A stretch of 34,814 bases of DNA from Clostridia bacterium (GCA_017481265.1 JAFUPK010000012.1:1-34814), one strand, 5' to 3'. Positions 7,633 to 17,136 are shown, counted from the first letter of the stretch. Notes: generated by a model from the sequence alone, not told the origin. A program made the numbers and translations.

Positions 7633-9060
7633 TTAAGAGCGTGAGTGTACAGTTTCCACCTTGATGATGTTGGTGTTTCCGGGAGTGTCGAGGGGCAGAC
7701 CGCCGACGATGACGACACGGTCTCCCTCGGAGACGATGTCGATCTGCTTTGCACAGTCGATGGCGTGACGGAACAGGTGGTCAAAATCCGACTGATTAAG
7801 TGCAAGCACGGGATATACGCCCCATGAAAGTGCAAGCTGGTTGTAGGTCTTGATGCTGGGAGTTGCCGCCACGATGGGAGTTACGGGACGGAACTTTGAC
7901 ATACGGCGGGCACTTCTTCCCGTCATGGTAAGTGCAACGATGGCCTCTGCGCGGATATCTCTTGCAGTGGTGCAAGCAGCATCGCACATGGCGTTGGTGG
8001 TGTCGGAGAAGTCCATGACGTAGTCGGAGCCGTAGCTCTTCATCTCAAAGGCGTCGCGCTCAGCCTGATGAGCTACCTTCGCCATGACCTCGATGGCACG
8101 GAGGGGGAATTTTCCCACTGCGGTCTCGCCGGACAGCATGACCGCAGAGGTACCGTCGAATACGGCATTTGCCACGTCGGTGATCTCAGCACGGGTGGGG
8201 TTGGGATGCTCGATCATGGATTCAAGCATCTGTGTAGCGGTAATGACCATCTTGCCGGCTCTGTAGCATTCGGTTATGAAGCGCTTCTGGAGTCCGGGGA
8301 GGCGTTCGAAGGGGATCTCAACACCCATGTCACCTCTTGCTACCATGATACCGTCGGACAGGTCAAGGATGCGGTCAAAATCCTCTACACCCTCGTTGTT
8401 CTCGATCTTTGAGATGATACGGATGGCGTGTCCGCCGTGGTAATCAACGAACTTGCGCATATTTATGACATCCTCGGCACAGCGGACGAAGGATGCGGCG
8501 ATAAAATCAATATCGTTTTCGATGCCGAACAGTATGTCGTACTTGTCCCGCTCGCTGAGGTGTGGCATATCAAGATGAACATTTGGAAGGTTGACGCCCT
8601 TGCCGTTTGTGACACGTCCGCCCTCGGTAACGGTGCAGATAACATCGGTATCCGTGAGCTCCTTGACTACCAGCGAGATGTTTCCGTCGTCAATAAGCAC
8701 CACATTGCCCACAGAAAGCTGACTCGGGAGCTCCTTGTAGCTTACGCTGACCTCGCAGGCGCTTCCTTCCACATCGCGGGAGGTGAGGATAAAGCTCTTA
8801 CCGTTTTCAAGATAAGCCTCGCCGTCCTTAAAGCTTCCCACTCTGACCTCGGGCCCCTTAGTGTCAAGCATAATGGCGACGGGACGTGCAAGCTTCTCAC
8901 GAGCTGCCTTGATGTATTCGATTGTCTTGGCGTGATCCTCATGAGTTCCGTGTGAGAAATTGAGGCGCGCCACATTCATGCCGCTTTCTATCATTTTTTC
9001 GATCATCTTGGGGCTGTTTGTCGCAGGCCCGATGGTGCATACTATTTTGGTTTTTAACAT
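7633..9060 (-). CDS. pyk: Pyruvate kinase
   Basis: A 475-residue glycolytic enzyme converting phosphoenolpyruvate and ADP to pyruvate and ATP in the cytosol. The N-terminus KTKIVCTIGPAT and the NFSHG substrate-binding segment are standard. The active-site region MVARGDMGVEIP and the ATQMLESM motif are intact. The C-terminal allosteric domain ends in VVGGLPLDTPGNTN. There is no extra PEP-utiliser domain, which some clostridial enzymes carry. I prefer ATG 9060 because homologues begin this way; an in-frame ATG at 9093 adds 11 residues, and neither has an ideally spaced ribosome binding site. Its own promoter lies at 9162-9190. Confidence 0.96.
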   Translation of the reverse strand: MLKTKIVCTIGPATNSPKMIEKMIESGMNVARLNFSHGTHEDHAKTIEYIKAAREKLARPVAIMLDTKGPEVRVGSFKDGEAYLENGKSFILTSRDVEGSACEVSVSYKELPSQLSVGNVVLIDDGNISLVVKELTDTDVICTVTEGGRVTNGKGVNLPNVHLDMPHLSERDKYDILFGIENDIDFIAASFVRCAEDVINMRKFVDYHGGHAIRIISKIENNEGVEDFDRILDLSDGIMVARGDMGVEIPFERLPGLQKRFITECYRAGKMVITATQMLESMIEHPNPTRAEITDVANAVFDGTSAVMLSGETAVGKFPLRAIEVMAKVAHQAERDAFEMKSYGSDYVMDFSDTTNAMCDAACTTARDIRAEAIVALTMTGRSARRMSKFRPVTPIVAATPSIKTYNQLALSWGVYPVLALNQSDFDHLFRHAIDCAKQIDIVSEGDRVVIVGGLPLDTPGNTNIIKVETVHSRS

Positions 9061-9161
9061 TATACCGTCATGCCTTTCTTTGGTTTGTGACATTTATCTT
9101 TCTGATGAAGGTAAAGCAATGCTTGCTTTCGGCTCCTTCGGGGACATCATATCATAATAAT

Positions 9162-9190
9162 ATTATAATACCCTTTGCGTATAAGTTCAA
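9162..9190 (-). promoter_or_regulatory. Sigma-A promoter of pyk
   Basis: On the minus strand TTGAAC (9190-9185) and TATAAT (9167-9162) are separated by 17 bases, giving a leader of about 95 nt to the ATG at 9060. Confidence 0.7.
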
Positions 9191-9272
9191 GACGCGTGGC
9201 GAAAAATCGGTGTAAATTTTTGCTTTTTGGGTACTTGCTGCAAGGTGAGAGGGTGAGTTTGCCGCCTTTGAC

Positions 9273-9301
9273 TTGCTTTTTTTCGCAATGTGTGTTATAT
9301 T
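9273..9301 (+). promoter_or_regulatory. Probable promoter of holA
   Basis: TTGCTT at 9273-9278 and TATATT at 9296-9301 are 17 bases apart, just ahead of the holA ribosome binding site. Confidence 0.5.
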
Positions 9302-9330
9302 ATTTGTATGAAGCAAAAACGGAGGCGGAT

Positions 9331-10350
9331 ATGACTGAAAAGGAACTGAAGGATTCTGTGAAAGCTCCCGCGGGAGGCTATTTCTTCTATGGTGAAGAGG
9401 ATTACCTGAAGGAGCATTATATATCCATTATACGTCGTGCCGTTATCACTGACGAGAGCGTAGCCGAGTTCAACGAGTTCTCATTTGATGACGAGAGCTT
9501 TTCTGCCGCTTCCCTTGAGGATGCTGCAGCGGCGCTTCCGCTGATGTCGGACAAGAAGCTGATAAAGATAAAGCTTTCCTCCTTTGATGCTGTTCCGGAA
9601 AGGGAGAAAAAGGCGCTTTATGAGATACTGTCATCCCTTCCCGAGGATACGGTGCTTGTCCTGAGCATTGCCGCAGGCGGATTTGACAGCGGTACGGAGA
9701 AGAAGCCCAGTGCTGCCATGAAGGCGCTTTCCTCTGTCATGAGCTGTGTGGCTTTTCCACTCGGGCAGGAGGCAAAGCTTGTCCGCTGGCTGTACAGGCA
9801 TTTTGCCGAGCGCGGAGTTGCATCCGACGAGGTGTCCCTGCGCCATATGATAAGTCTTTGCGGACGCAGTATGCACCGACTTGCCCTTGAAGCGGAGAAG
9901 GTGGCATCACGCGCTCTTTCGTCGGGCATGAGCGCTATCTCCGTTCCTCTTGTGGAGTCTACAGTAACTGTCACCGTGGAGGAGGACGCGTTCCGCCTTG
10001 CCAATTCCGTCCTTGAGGGGAACACAGCCGCGGCTCTTGACTGTATCGGACGGGCAAAGCGCCGAAACGAGAACCCCGTGAAGCTCCTTGCATCCGTAAC
10101 GGCAACATTCTGCGATCTTGCTGCGATCGCACACCTTGCCGCTGAGGGCGCTGACAAAAAGGAGATAAGCCTTGCGCTGAAGATTCATGAGTACCGTGTG
10201 GGGCTTTACATGAGGGCGGCATCGAGAGTATCCCTTGATGTGCTTGACGATGCTGTCGCCATGTGTGCCGAGGCTGATGCGAAGATGAAGTCTATGTCTC
10301 TCGGATATGTGCCCCTTGAGCGGCTTATATGCTCTGTAAGGCTGAGATAA
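9331..10350 (+). CDS. holA: DNA polymerase III subunit delta
   Basis: A 339-residue clamp-loader subunit that opens the beta sliding clamp at the replication fork. The family pattern is clear: an N-terminal GYFFYGEEDYLKEHYI segment, a LVLSIAAGG Walker-B-like strand without an active ATPase, and a C-terminal helical collar domain containing LANSVLEGNTAAAL and KLLASVTATFCDL. ATG 9331 follows GGAGG at 9321-9325 with a 5-nt spacing; a longer frame from 9175 has no good start. Length matches the usual ~340. The radical SAM gene starts 23 nt downstream, so the two are probably cotranscribed. Confidence 0.9.
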   Translation: MTEKELKDSVKAPAGGYFFYGEEDYLKEHYISIIRRAVITDESVAEFNEFSFDDESFSAASLEDAAAALPLMSDKKLIKIKLSSFDAVPEREKKALYEILSSLPEDTVLVLSIAAGGFDSGTEKKPSAAMKALSSVMSCVAFPLGQEAKLVRWLYRHFAERGVASDEVSLRHMISLCGRSMHRLALEAEKVASRALSSGMSAISVPLVESTVTVTVEEDAFRLANSVLEGNTAAALDCIGRAKRRNENPVKLLASVTATFCDLAAIAHLAAEGADKKEISLALKIHEYRVGLYMRAASRVSLDVLDDAVAMCAEADAKMKSMSLGYVPLERLICSVRLR

Positions 10351-10372
10351 AAAGAAAGGCATTTTCAAAGCT

Positions 10373-11341
10373 ATGGCAACACAGGCACAGACGAATCCAT
10401 ATAAATATTCCGATACAAACAAGCGCTACCAGACCTACGACTATTTTACAAAGCACGCCTTCGGAGGCAAGTGCGCAAAGGTGCCTCTTGATGCGGGCTT
10501 TTCCTGTCCCAACAAGGACGGAAGGTGCGGGCGTGAGGGGTGCATATACTGCCTTTCCGGAAGCGCCGCCGCTCCTTCGGGAACCATCCGAGAGCAGTAT
10601 GAAGCGGCGGTGAAAACAGCAAAAAGCAAGTGGTCTCCCGTGGGGTACATTCCCTACCTTCAGGCGAATACCAACACCTATGCCGAGCCATCGGTACTGA
10701 GACAGGTGTACGAAGAAGCGGCAAGCCTTCCGGGTGCCGTGATGCTTGACATCGCAACACGTGCTGACTGTCTTTCCGATGAGGCTGTTTCGGAGATCGT
10801 ACGGATCTCGGAGCACCTGCCCGTTACCGTGGAGCTGGGACTCCAGAGCTCGTCGGACAGAACAGCCGAGCTTATCGGCAGGGGGCACGATTTTGAGACT
10901 TTTGTGAGAGGCTACGAAAAGCTGAGATGTGCAGGCGGGAATATCCGTATCGGGGTACATATTATCAACGGACTTCCCGGAGAGGGATATGACCACATGA
11001 TAAAAACTGCGCGGGACGTTGCCGCGCTTGCGCCGGACCAGGTTAAGATACACCTTATGATGGTGCTCTGCAGTACGGGACTTTACCGCCTTTATGAGTC
11101 CGGCGAATATACTCCCATGGAGAGGGAAGAGTACGTGCGTGTCGTATGTGATCAGATCGAGCTGATGCCCGAGAAAGCTGTGATCGCCCGTGTGACAGGC
11201 GACAGCCCTTCCGATGTTCTTGTTGCGCCGCTGTGGTGCAGGCGAAAGACCGAGGTCACAAATATGATCGACCGTGAGCTGTTCCGCCGCGGAACGTATC
11301 AGGGGATGAGATATAAAGTAACAGGTAATAGTGAAGAGTGA
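10373..11341 (+). CDS. Radical SAM protein, YhcC family (TIGR01212)
   Basis: A 322-residue cytosolic iron-sulphur protein of unknown reaction. C45, C57 and C60 (C-x11-C-x2-C, ending GCIYC) are the expected 4Fe-4S ligands for this family, which has a wider first gap than classical CxxxCxxC. The conserved N-terminus KRYQTYDYFTKHAFGGK and later ELGLQSSSD and GLPGE motifs also fit YhcC. It follows holA by 23 nt. The last residues, VTGNSEE, and the stop are encoded by a short repeat (11318-11345) that recurs elsewhere, so the native C-terminus was apparently replaced or trimmed. Confidence 0.9.
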   Translation: MATQAQTNPYKYSDTNKRYQTYDYFTKHAFGGKCAKVPLDAGFSCPNKDGRCGREGCIYCLSGSAAAPSGTIREQYEAAVKTAKSKWSPVGYIPYLQANTNTYAEPSVLRQVYEEAASLPGAVMLDIATRADCLSDEAVSEIVRISEHLPVTVELGLQSSSDRTAELIGRGHDFETFVRGYEKLRCAGGNIRIGVHIINGLPGEGYDHMIKTARDVAALAPDQVKIHLMMVLCSTGLYRLYESGEYTPMEREEYVRVVCDQIELMPEKAVIARVTGDSPSDVLVAPLWCRRKTEVTNMIDRELFRRGTYQGMRYKVTGNSEE

Positions 11342-11345
11342 AGAG
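11318..11345 (+). repeat. Dispersed GTAACAGGTAATAGTGAAGAGTGAAGAG-type repeat, copy A
   Basis: This short repeat supplies the final codons and stop of the radical SAM gene. Related copies lie at 1626-1655 and 33281-33313. It contains direct GTGAAGA iterations. Confidence 0.6.
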
Positions 11346-11402
11346 CTTCGGTGCGTTTTCGCCGGACGAAAACGGAATTTTAAAAAAGTCAGGAAAACAC
11401 TA

Positions 11403-11732
11403 ATGGATACAAAAAGATTTACCAAAAATGACAGCGGCTTTGTTTGCGCCGCCTGCGGCAGAGAAGTAGAGCCCCTCGGATACACCTCAAGGAATCACTG
11501 TCCTTACTGCCTCGCATCCCTTCATCTTGATATAAACCCGGGGGACCGCGCATCGGATTGCGGTGGCATCATGGATGCGGTCAAAGCCGATCCCGATCCG
11601 AAAAAGGGATTTATAATCTATCACAAATGCCGCAAATGCGGTGAGATCCGCCGAAACCGCGCCGCTGTTGATGCACGCGGTCAATGCGACGATATGGAGC
11701 TTCTTATCGCCCTTACCGCAAAGGAGCTTTGA
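11403..11732 (+). CDS. RNHCP domain protein
   Basis: A 109-residue zinc-binding protein of unknown function. It carries the defining TSRNHCPYCLASLHLD segment, plus CAACG near the N-terminus and CRKCG later, giving three cysteine pairs for metal. ATG 11403 follows AGGA at a spacing of about 9 nt; the longer frame from 11331 overlaps the dispersed repeat. It is probably in the holA transcript. Family assignment is firm; the role is unknown. Confidence 0.87.
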   Translation: MDTKRFTKNDSGFVCAACGREVEPLGYTSRNHCPYCLASLHLDINPGDRASDCGGIMDAVKADPDPKKGFIIYHKCRKCGEIRRNRAAVDARGQCDDMELLIALTAKEL

Positions 11733-11792
11733 CGCATTTTTCTTCCGAACTCGGGAATAATATGAAAAATATTATTTCTCGGGAGAGCTGAT

Positions 11793-11915
11793 ATGCGTTT
11801 TTGGTATTTTTTCCATAAGATAACCTCCACCTTCCTTCTTGGATTTTTGTCGGGCACCGTTGCCGCTGTGCTGATTATTGTAAGTGCCATTATTTGCGGC
11901 GTGGTGTTTACCTGA
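11793..11915 (+). CDS. Small 40-residue single-pass membrane protein
   Basis: A short frame with strong start signals: GGGAG at 11781-11785, 7 nt before ATG 11793. The peptide starts MRFWYFFHKI, then has one long hydrophobic helix (about residues 13-38) and ends VVFT. I recognise no family. A hairpin-forming AATAATAT/ATATTATT repeat lies just upstream (about 11755-11775). It sits 33 nt before the pseudouridine synthase. The ribosome binding site and composition support a real gene; without homologues this stays tentative. Confidence 0.55.
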   Translation: MRFWYFFHKITSTFLLGFLSGTVAAVLIIVSAIICGVVFT

Positions 11916-11948
11916 CATAAGGAGAATAACAGAAAGGCACCGCTTTAA

Positions 11949-12644
11949 ATGAGACTTGACAGATTTTTTACTACCGTGGGCAAGCTTTCCCGAACTGAAT
12001 GTGACACAGCAGCAAGACGGGGACGTATTACCGTAAACGGAAAGGTCGTAAAGCTTGTAAAGACGCACATAAACGAGCTTGAGGATATAGTCACTCTTGA
12101 CGGAGAGCGTGTATATTTCCGCACGGAGTTTTACGTTATGCTGAACAAGCCCGAGGGGTATATCAGCTCCACAGAGGATTCGGAAAGAACGGTCATGCGC
12201 CTTCTTCCCGATGAGTACAGCCGTGCAGGAGGCTTCCCCTGCGGCAGGCTCGATATTGATACCGTGGGACTTCTGCTGATCACCAACGACGGAGACACGG
12301 CTCACAGGCTGCTTTCTCCAAAGCACCACGCAGAAAAGACTTACCGTTTCCGCGGCTCCGTTCCGCTGAACAGCGAGATGATAGCATCCCTTGAATCGGG
12401 CATTGAGCTGGGGGATTTCGTATCCGCGCCCGCTAAGGTGAAAATGGTCTCCGAGTGCGAAGGGGAGCTCACCATAACCGAAGGGAAATTCCATCAGGTG
12501 AAGCGTATGCTTTCAGCCGTGGGAAGCGAGATCTTGTTCCTTGAGCGCATCGCCTTCGGCCCGCTGAAGCTTGACGCATCCCTTGAACGGGGTGAGTGGC
12601 GCGAGCTGACCGAAGCGGAGATCGACAGCCTCAAAAGCTGCTGA
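11949..12644 (+). CDS. 16S rRNA pseudouridine synthase, RsuA family
   Basis: A 231-residue enzyme isomerising a uridine in ribosomal RNA, most likely U516 of 16S rRNA. An N-terminal S4 RNA-binding domain (residues 1-~58, MRLDRFFTTVGK... DGERV) is followed by the catalytic domain with GRLDIDTVGLLLITNDGD, where the Asp of RLD is the catalytic residue. The C-terminal KFHQVKRML motif is typical of RsuA/RluB/E/F enzymes. Length suits RsuA. RluB, RluE and RluF cannot be excluded without alignment. Confidence 0.9.
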   Translation: MRLDRFFTTVGKLSRTECDTAARRGRITVNGKVVKLVKTHINELEDIVTLDGERVYFRTEFYVMLNKPEGYISSTEDSERTVMRLLPDEYSRAGGFPCGRLDIDTVGLLLITNDGDTAHRLLSPKHHAEKTYRFRGSVPLNSEMIASLESGIELGDFVSAPAKVKMVSECEGELTITEGKFHQVKRMLSAVGSEILFLERIAFGPLKLDASLERGEWRELTEAEIDSLKSC

Positions 12645-12661
12645 CACACGGCAGCACATAT

Positions 12662-12675
12662 CGAACGTACGTTTT
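12662..12675 (+). promoter_or_regulatory. Probable LexA/DinR box upstream of uvrA
   Basis: CGAAC-GTAC-GTTTT matches the Gram-positive SOS box CGAAC-N4-GTTYK. It lies between the rsuA-like stop and the uvrA promoter, and uvrA is a classical SOS gene. A possible TTGAAT -35 (12675-12680) begins at its last base, with TATTCT at 12699-12704. Confidence 0.65.
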
Positions 12676-12689
12676 TGAATATATATAAC

Positions 12690-12734
12690 AATATCGGATA
12701 TTCTATTGAAAATATCCGATATTTGTGTTATAAT
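12690..12734 (+). promoter_or_regulatory. uvrA promoter overlapping a 13-bp palindrome
   Basis: TTGAAA (12706-12711) and TATAAT (12729-12734) are 17 bases apart. A perfect inverted repeat AATATCGGATATT/AATATCCGATATT (12690-12702 and 12711-12723, 8-bp spacer) covers the -35 and most of the spacer, as an operator would. Confidence 0.65.
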
Positions 12735-12772
12735 GGACAAAAAGAAACATTTGTTTGATTGGAAATATATTT

Positions 12773-15604
12773 ATGCAAAAAAACATTACCATCCGCGGTG
12801 CACGCGTAAATAATCTAAAAAATATTGACGTAACTATCCCGCGCGACAAGCTTGTTATCCTTACGGGGCTTTCGGGCTGCGGAAAGTCCTCTCTCGCCTT
12901 CGACACCCTCTATGCAGAGGGGCACAGACGCTTTGTGGAGAGTCTTTCGTCCTATGCACGTATGTTCCTCGGTCAGCTTGACAAGCCCGACGTGGACACT
13001 ATTGAGGGTCTTTCCCCTGCAATCTCCATCGACCAGAAGACCACCTCAAAGAATCCCCGTTCAACGGTAGGTACTGTGACTGAGATTTACGACTATCTCA
13101 GGCTTCTCTACGCGAGACTCGGTGTGCCTCATTGCCCTGTCTGCGGCAAGGAGATAAGGCAGATCGCTCCCGAACAGATCGTGGATCGCATCACAGCCCT
13201 TCCCGAGGGCACGCGCTTTATGATCCTCTCCCCCGTTGTGAGAGGCAAAAAGGGACGCCACGAAAAGGTCATCGCAGACGCGAGAAAGAACGGCTATGTG
13301 CGCCTTCGCGTTGACGGAGTTATCTACGGCGACGGCGAGGATATTGAGCTTGATAAGAATTTGAAGCACACTGTGGAGATAGTGGTGGACCGTCTCGTCA
13401 TGAAGGAAAACCTTCGCACACGCGTTACGGATTCCGTTGAGTGCGCGCTCCGCGAATCCGACGGATACGTGATCTGCGAGACCGTCCCACGGGAAGGCGA
13501 GGCTGAAAAAATGGAGTTCTCCACCAACTACGCCTGCGAGGAGCACGGTATCAGCTTCGGTGAGCTGGAGCCCCGTATGTTCTCCTTCAACAATCCCTTC
13601 GGAGCCTGCCCCAAGTGCGCAGGTCTCGGAAGCCTTCGCAGTATCTCCCCCGACAAGATTATCCCCGACAAGACCCTCTCTCTTTCCGAGGGAGCCATTG
13701 CAGTAAACGGATTCAAAAGTCTTACCGAGGACTCATGGAACGGTCCTCTCGTTATGGCGGCAATGGAGTCTTACGGTGTTGACCTGCACACCCCTGTGGA
13801 GAATTTTCCAAAGGAAGCTCTGGATGCACTCCTTTACGGCACTGACAGGCGCTTTGATGTCGTGCGCTATTTCGGCGGCGAGTCTACCCGCCAGCCTACA
13901 GCGAAGTTCGAGGGACTTATCAAAATCATCAACGAGCGCGCTTCATGGGGCGGCGAGCAGAACGAATACTACGACCAGTTTTTCCTTGACGTGCCCTGCC
14001 CCGAGTGCCACGGGCACAGACTGAAAAAAGAAGCCCTTTCAGTCACCGTCGGCGGACTCAATATCTCGGAATACTGCAATATGTCCGTAACAGAGGCGCT
14101 CCGCTTTACTGAAAGCCTTCACTTTGAAGGCGGAGAGGCTGTTATAGCCGCCGAGATCATCAAAGAGATAAAGGCACGCCTCGGATTTCTTTCCTCCGTC
14201 GGACTTGAGTACCTTACCCTGTCGCGGAAGTCAGGCTCGCTGTCGGGCGGAGAGGCGCAGAGAATACGCCTTGCAACTCAGATCGGCTCAGCCCTCACGG
14301 GAGTACTCTATATTCTTGACGAGCCATCTATCGGTCTCCATCAGCGGGACAATTCCAAGCTTATCGCAACCTTGAAGGAGCTCCGCGATCTCGGAAACTC
14401 CGTTATCGTGGTAGAGCACGACGAGGAGACCATGCTCGAATCCGACTACATCGTGGACATCGGTCCCGGTGCGGGTATTCACGGCGGCGAGATCGTTGCG
14501 GCAGGCACTCCCGCAGAGGTGGCTGCAAATGAAAACTCGATCACAGGCGCTTTCCTTTCGGGAAGGCGGAAGATCCCCGTTCCCACGGTCCGCAGAGGCG
14601 GAAACGGCAAGTTCTTAAGGATCGTAGGCGCCGCCGAGAACAACCTCAAAAACGTGAACGTCAAGATTCCTCTTGGCTGCTTCGTCTGCGTAACGGGAGT
14701 ATCGGGTTCGGGAAAGTCCTCACTTGTGAACTCAATTCTTTTAAACACCCTTGCATCAAAGCTGAACCGTGCTGTGACCTACCCCGGCAAGCACAAGCGC
14801 ATTGAGGGAATCGAGCATCTTGACAAGGTTATCGCCATCGACCAGAGCCCCATCGGGCGTACGCCGCGCTCAAATCCTGCGACCTACACGGGACTTTTCA
14901 CGGATATACGGAATCTTTTCGCAAAGACACCGAGTGCGAAGGTGAGAGGATACAATTCCGGGCGCTTCAGCTTCAACATCCGCGGCGGCCGCTGCGAGGC
15001 TTGCGAGGGTGACGGCGTGAAGAAGATCGAGATGCACTTCTTACCCGACGTTTACGTCGCCTGCGACGTGTGCCACGGAAAGCGCTACAACCGCGAGACT
15101 CTTGACGTAAAGTTCAAGGGCAAGAGTATTGCCGACGTCCTTGAGATGACCTGCGAGGAGGGTGCTGAGTTCTTCGCGGACATCCCCAAGATCGCATCCC
15201 GCCTGCGCATGATGTGCGACGTAGGTCTCGGATATATAAAGATCGGTCAGTCCTCCACCACCCTTTCGGGAGGTGAGGCGCAGAGAGTGAAGCTGGCGAC
15301 GGAGCTGTCAAAGCGTCAGACGGGCAAGACCGTGTACATCCTTGACGAGCCCACCACGGGACTTCACACAGCCGACGTTGAACGCCTTATAGAGGTGCTG
15401 AACAGACTTATCGAAAGCGGCAACAGCGTTATCGTAATCGAGCACAATCTGGATGTCATCAAGACCGCCGACCACATAATCGACCTCGGCCCCGAGGGAG
15501 GCGACGGCGGAGGCACAGTAGTTGCCGAGGGAACTCCCGAGGAGGTTGCCGAGGTAGAAGGCTCCTACACGGGACAGTATCTGAAGAAGATATTGGGAAA
15601 GTGA
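12773..15604 (+). CDS. uvrA: Excinuclease ABC subunit A
   Basis: A 943-residue damage-recognition ATPase of nucleotide excision repair, acting with UvrB and UvrC, which are not in this window. Both ABC ATPase modules are complete: Walker [10 protein letters not shown] and GVSGSGKSS, and signatures [11 protein letters not shown] and [11 protein letters not shown]. Cysteine pairs of the zinc modules are present ([23 protein letters not shown] and CEACEGDG with CDVCHGK). ATG 12773 has GGAA 8 nt upstream; a TTG six codons earlier is unlikely. Length is normal. The leader carries an SOS box and a palindrome, so damage induction is likely. Confidence 0.97.
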   Translation: MQKNITIRGARVNNLKNIDVTIPRDKLVILTGLSGCGKSSLAFDTLYAEGHRRFVESLSSYARMFLGQLDKPDVDTIEGLSPAISIDQKTTSKNPRSTVGTVTEIYDYLRLLYARLGVPHCPVCGKEIRQIAPEQIVDRITALPEGTRFMILSPVVRGKKGRHEKVIADARKNGYVRLRVDGVIYGDGEDIELDKNLKHTVEIVVDRLVMKENLRTRVTDSVECALRESDGYVICETVPREGEAEKMEFSTNYACEEHGISFGELEPRMFSFNNPFGACPKCAGLGSLRSISPDKIIPDKTLSLSEGAIAVNGFKSLTEDSWNGPLVMAAMESYGVDLHTPVENFPKEALDALLYGTDRRFDVVRYFGGESTRQPTAKFEGLIKIINERASWGGEQNEYYDQFFLDVPCPECHGHRLKKEALSVTVGGLNISEYCNMSVTEALRFTESLHFEGGEAVIAAEIIKEIKARLGFLSSVGLEYLTLSRKSGSLSGGEAQRIRLATQIGSALTGVLYILDEPSIGLHQRDNSKLIATLKELRDLGNSVIVVEHDEETMLESDYIVDIGPGAGIHGGEIVAAGTPAEVAANENSITGAFLSGRRKIPVPTVRRGGNGKFLRIVGAAENNLKNVNVKIPLGCFVCVTGVSGSGKSSLVNSILLNTLASKLNRAVTYPGKHKRIEGIEHLDKVIAIDQSPIGRTPRSNPATYTGLFTDIRNLFAKTPSAKVRGYNSGRFSFNIRGGRCEACEGDGVKKIEMHFLPDVYVACDVCHGKRYNRETLDVKFKGKSIADVLEMTCEEGAEFFADIPKIASRLRMMCDVGLGYIKIGQSSTTLSGGEAQRVKLATELSKRQTGKTVYILDEPTTGLHTADVERLIEVLNRLIESGNSVIVIEHNLDVIKTADHIIDLGPEGGDGGGTVVAEGTPEEVAEVEGSYTGQYLKKILGK

Positions 15605-15695
15605 TAGTAAAGCAGAGCTTATTTGATACGGATGGTACTATGTAATATCGAGCGCTTTGCAAAAAAACTTTTTTGGGTAATATTTAAAAATCCTC

Positions 15696-15724
15696 TTGAC
15701 ATTGCGTGACGACTATGGTATAAT
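15696..15724 (+). promoter_or_regulatory. Promoter of tRNA-Cys
   Basis: Consensus TTGACA (15696-15701) and TATAAT (15719-15724) are 17 bases apart, with the tRNA starting 14 nt after the -10. Confidence 0.9.
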
Positions 15725-15737
15725 ACCATCTGTTAAC

Positions 15738-15812
<75 letters not shown>

Positions 15813-15820
15813 GAAACATG

Positions 15821-15855
15821 AAAGACACACAGAAATGTGTGTCTTTTTTGCGTTT
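15821..15855 (+). terminator. tRNA-Cys terminator
   Basis: A stem AAAGACACAC/GTGTGTCTTT (15821-15850) is followed by further T residues, 12 nt after the tRNA. It would lie on the inserted element rather than on the original chromosome. Confidence 0.85.
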
Positions 15856-15923
15856 ATACGGTTGTTTCTTATGGAAATTCGTTGAGTATGAAACTTTTCC
15901 GACTTTGCTTTATAAAGTTCTCA

Positions 15924-15951
15924 AAACAAAATTGGTTTCCAAATTGGTTTC
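15924..15951. repeat. Integrase arm-type repeat, left copy
   Basis: Contains two tandem copies of AAATTGGTTTC. The same 28 bases recur at 23343-23370 at the other end of the element, in the same orientation. The position just inside both ends is that expected of binding sites for an integrase N-terminal arm domain. Confidence 0.7.
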
Positions 15952-15975
15952 TAAATTTGGGAAGGGAATCATGCT

Positions 15976-17136
15976 ATGACAAGTACAAGAAGGCACAACG
16001 GAGAAGGCTCCGTTTGCCGTGTGTCGGAGAATAAGTGGATAGCCAAAATCAGCCTTGGTACAGGCCCCGACGGCAAAACTATCATGAAGCAGTTCTCAGG
16101 TAAGACCGAGACCATAGTGAAAAAGAAGCTGCGGGAATTTAAGAAAAGCCACGACTTCACCGAAAAGCACAAGCCCTGCAGCGACACTGTGGAAGCATAC
16201 TTCTCTAAGTGGCTTAGAGAGTATCAGTATAACAAGCTGAAGCCCGTGAGCTTCGACCGCCTTGAAAGCACGGTGAGAAACCACATTACCCCGAACCTCG
16301 GAAAGCTAAAGATGGACAAGGTGACAAGAGACCACGTTCAGTCTCTCATAAATCAGCTTTACAATAAGAAGGGCCTCTCGTATTCCACAGTCAAGAAGGT
16401 CTACGTCGCACTGAACTCATGCTTTAAGCATGCTATGATAGCTGATGTGATATTGAGAAACCCTTGCCTCGGTGTGGTGCTTCCTTCACAGAGTGAACGT
16501 ACCAGGCAGGTGACGTCGCTGTCGGCTGAAGAAGTGGAAATATTGAAGCGCGAGATCGTCAAGACCACCTCCACCGGCTCCCAGGTGTATCTCTACGGTC
16601 AGGCTTACCTGCTAATACTCAACACCGGACTCAGAATGGGCGAGGCTCTGTCGCTCCGTTGGGAGGACGTGGACTTTGAAAATAGGCTCATCACGGTGAA
16701 CAAGAACAGCGTCATGGCAAAGAAACGCGACGATGATGGGAATACAGTGGGCGGGTACGAGTTCAAGACTCAGAACAGCACTAAGACCTCAAGCGGTATG
16801 AGAACGATCCCAATGAACCGCTCAGCGGAAGATGCTCTGCTGAAGATGAAGAAGAGTAGCGACAGCACCTTTGTGATAGCGAACAAGAACGGAAAGCAGG
16901 TGCTTCCCGCTAACTTTGAGCGCTCCTTCCGTTCCATACTTGAGAACGCGGGCATCAAGAGTGATTGCACGATCCACACCCTGAGACATACCTTTGCCAG
17001 CCTGCTCTTTGCTAAGGGAGTTGACGTAAAGATCGTCAGCCGCCTCCTCGGCCACTCAACGGTGAAGGTAACATATGATATATACGTGCATCTGTTTGAT
17101 AAGGATGTGAGTATGGTGACAATGGTGTTGGATTGA
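15976..17136 (+). CDS. int: Tyrosine recombinase/integrase
   Basis: A 386-residue site-specific recombinase that would integrate and excise the element at tRNA-Cys. The N-terminal ~55 residues (RRHNGEGSVCR...) resemble the AP2-like arm-binding domain. Next comes a SAM-like core-binding domain (about 65-165) and the catalytic domain. Catalytic residues are all present: Arg near 220 in TGLRMGEAL, HTLRH near 334-338, LLGHS near 358-362 and Tyr near 370 in TYDIYVH. ATG 15976 follows a GGGAAGGGA stretch. It reads away from the tRNA, as in most tRNA-borne integrative elements. The enzyme appears intact, so mobility is possible if an excisionase is supplied. Confidence 0.95.
   Translation: MTSTRRHNGEGSVCRVSENKWIAKISLGTGPDGKTIMKQFSGKTETIVKKKLREFKKSHDFTEKHKPCSDTVEAYFSKWLREYQYNKLKPVSFDRLESTVRNHITPNLGKLKMDKVTRDHVQSLINQLYNKKGLSYSTVKKVYVALNSCFKHAMIADVILRNPCLGVVLPSQSERTRQVTSLSAEEVEILKREIVKTTSTGSQVYLYGQAYLLILNTGLRMGEALSLRWEDVDFENRLITVNKNSVMAKKRDDDGNTVGGYEFKTQNSTKTSSGMRTIPMNRSAEDALLKMKKSSDSTFVIANKNGKQVLPANFERSFRSILENAGIKSDCTIHTLRHTFASLLFAKGVDVKIVSRLLGHSTVKVTYDIYVHLFDKDVSMVTMVLD

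Noticed and set aside
10325-11485. 386-codon minus-strand frame opposite the radical SAM gene
   Set aside because: Shadow of a well-supported plus-strand gene; composition is low in normal protein features and no start signal is present.
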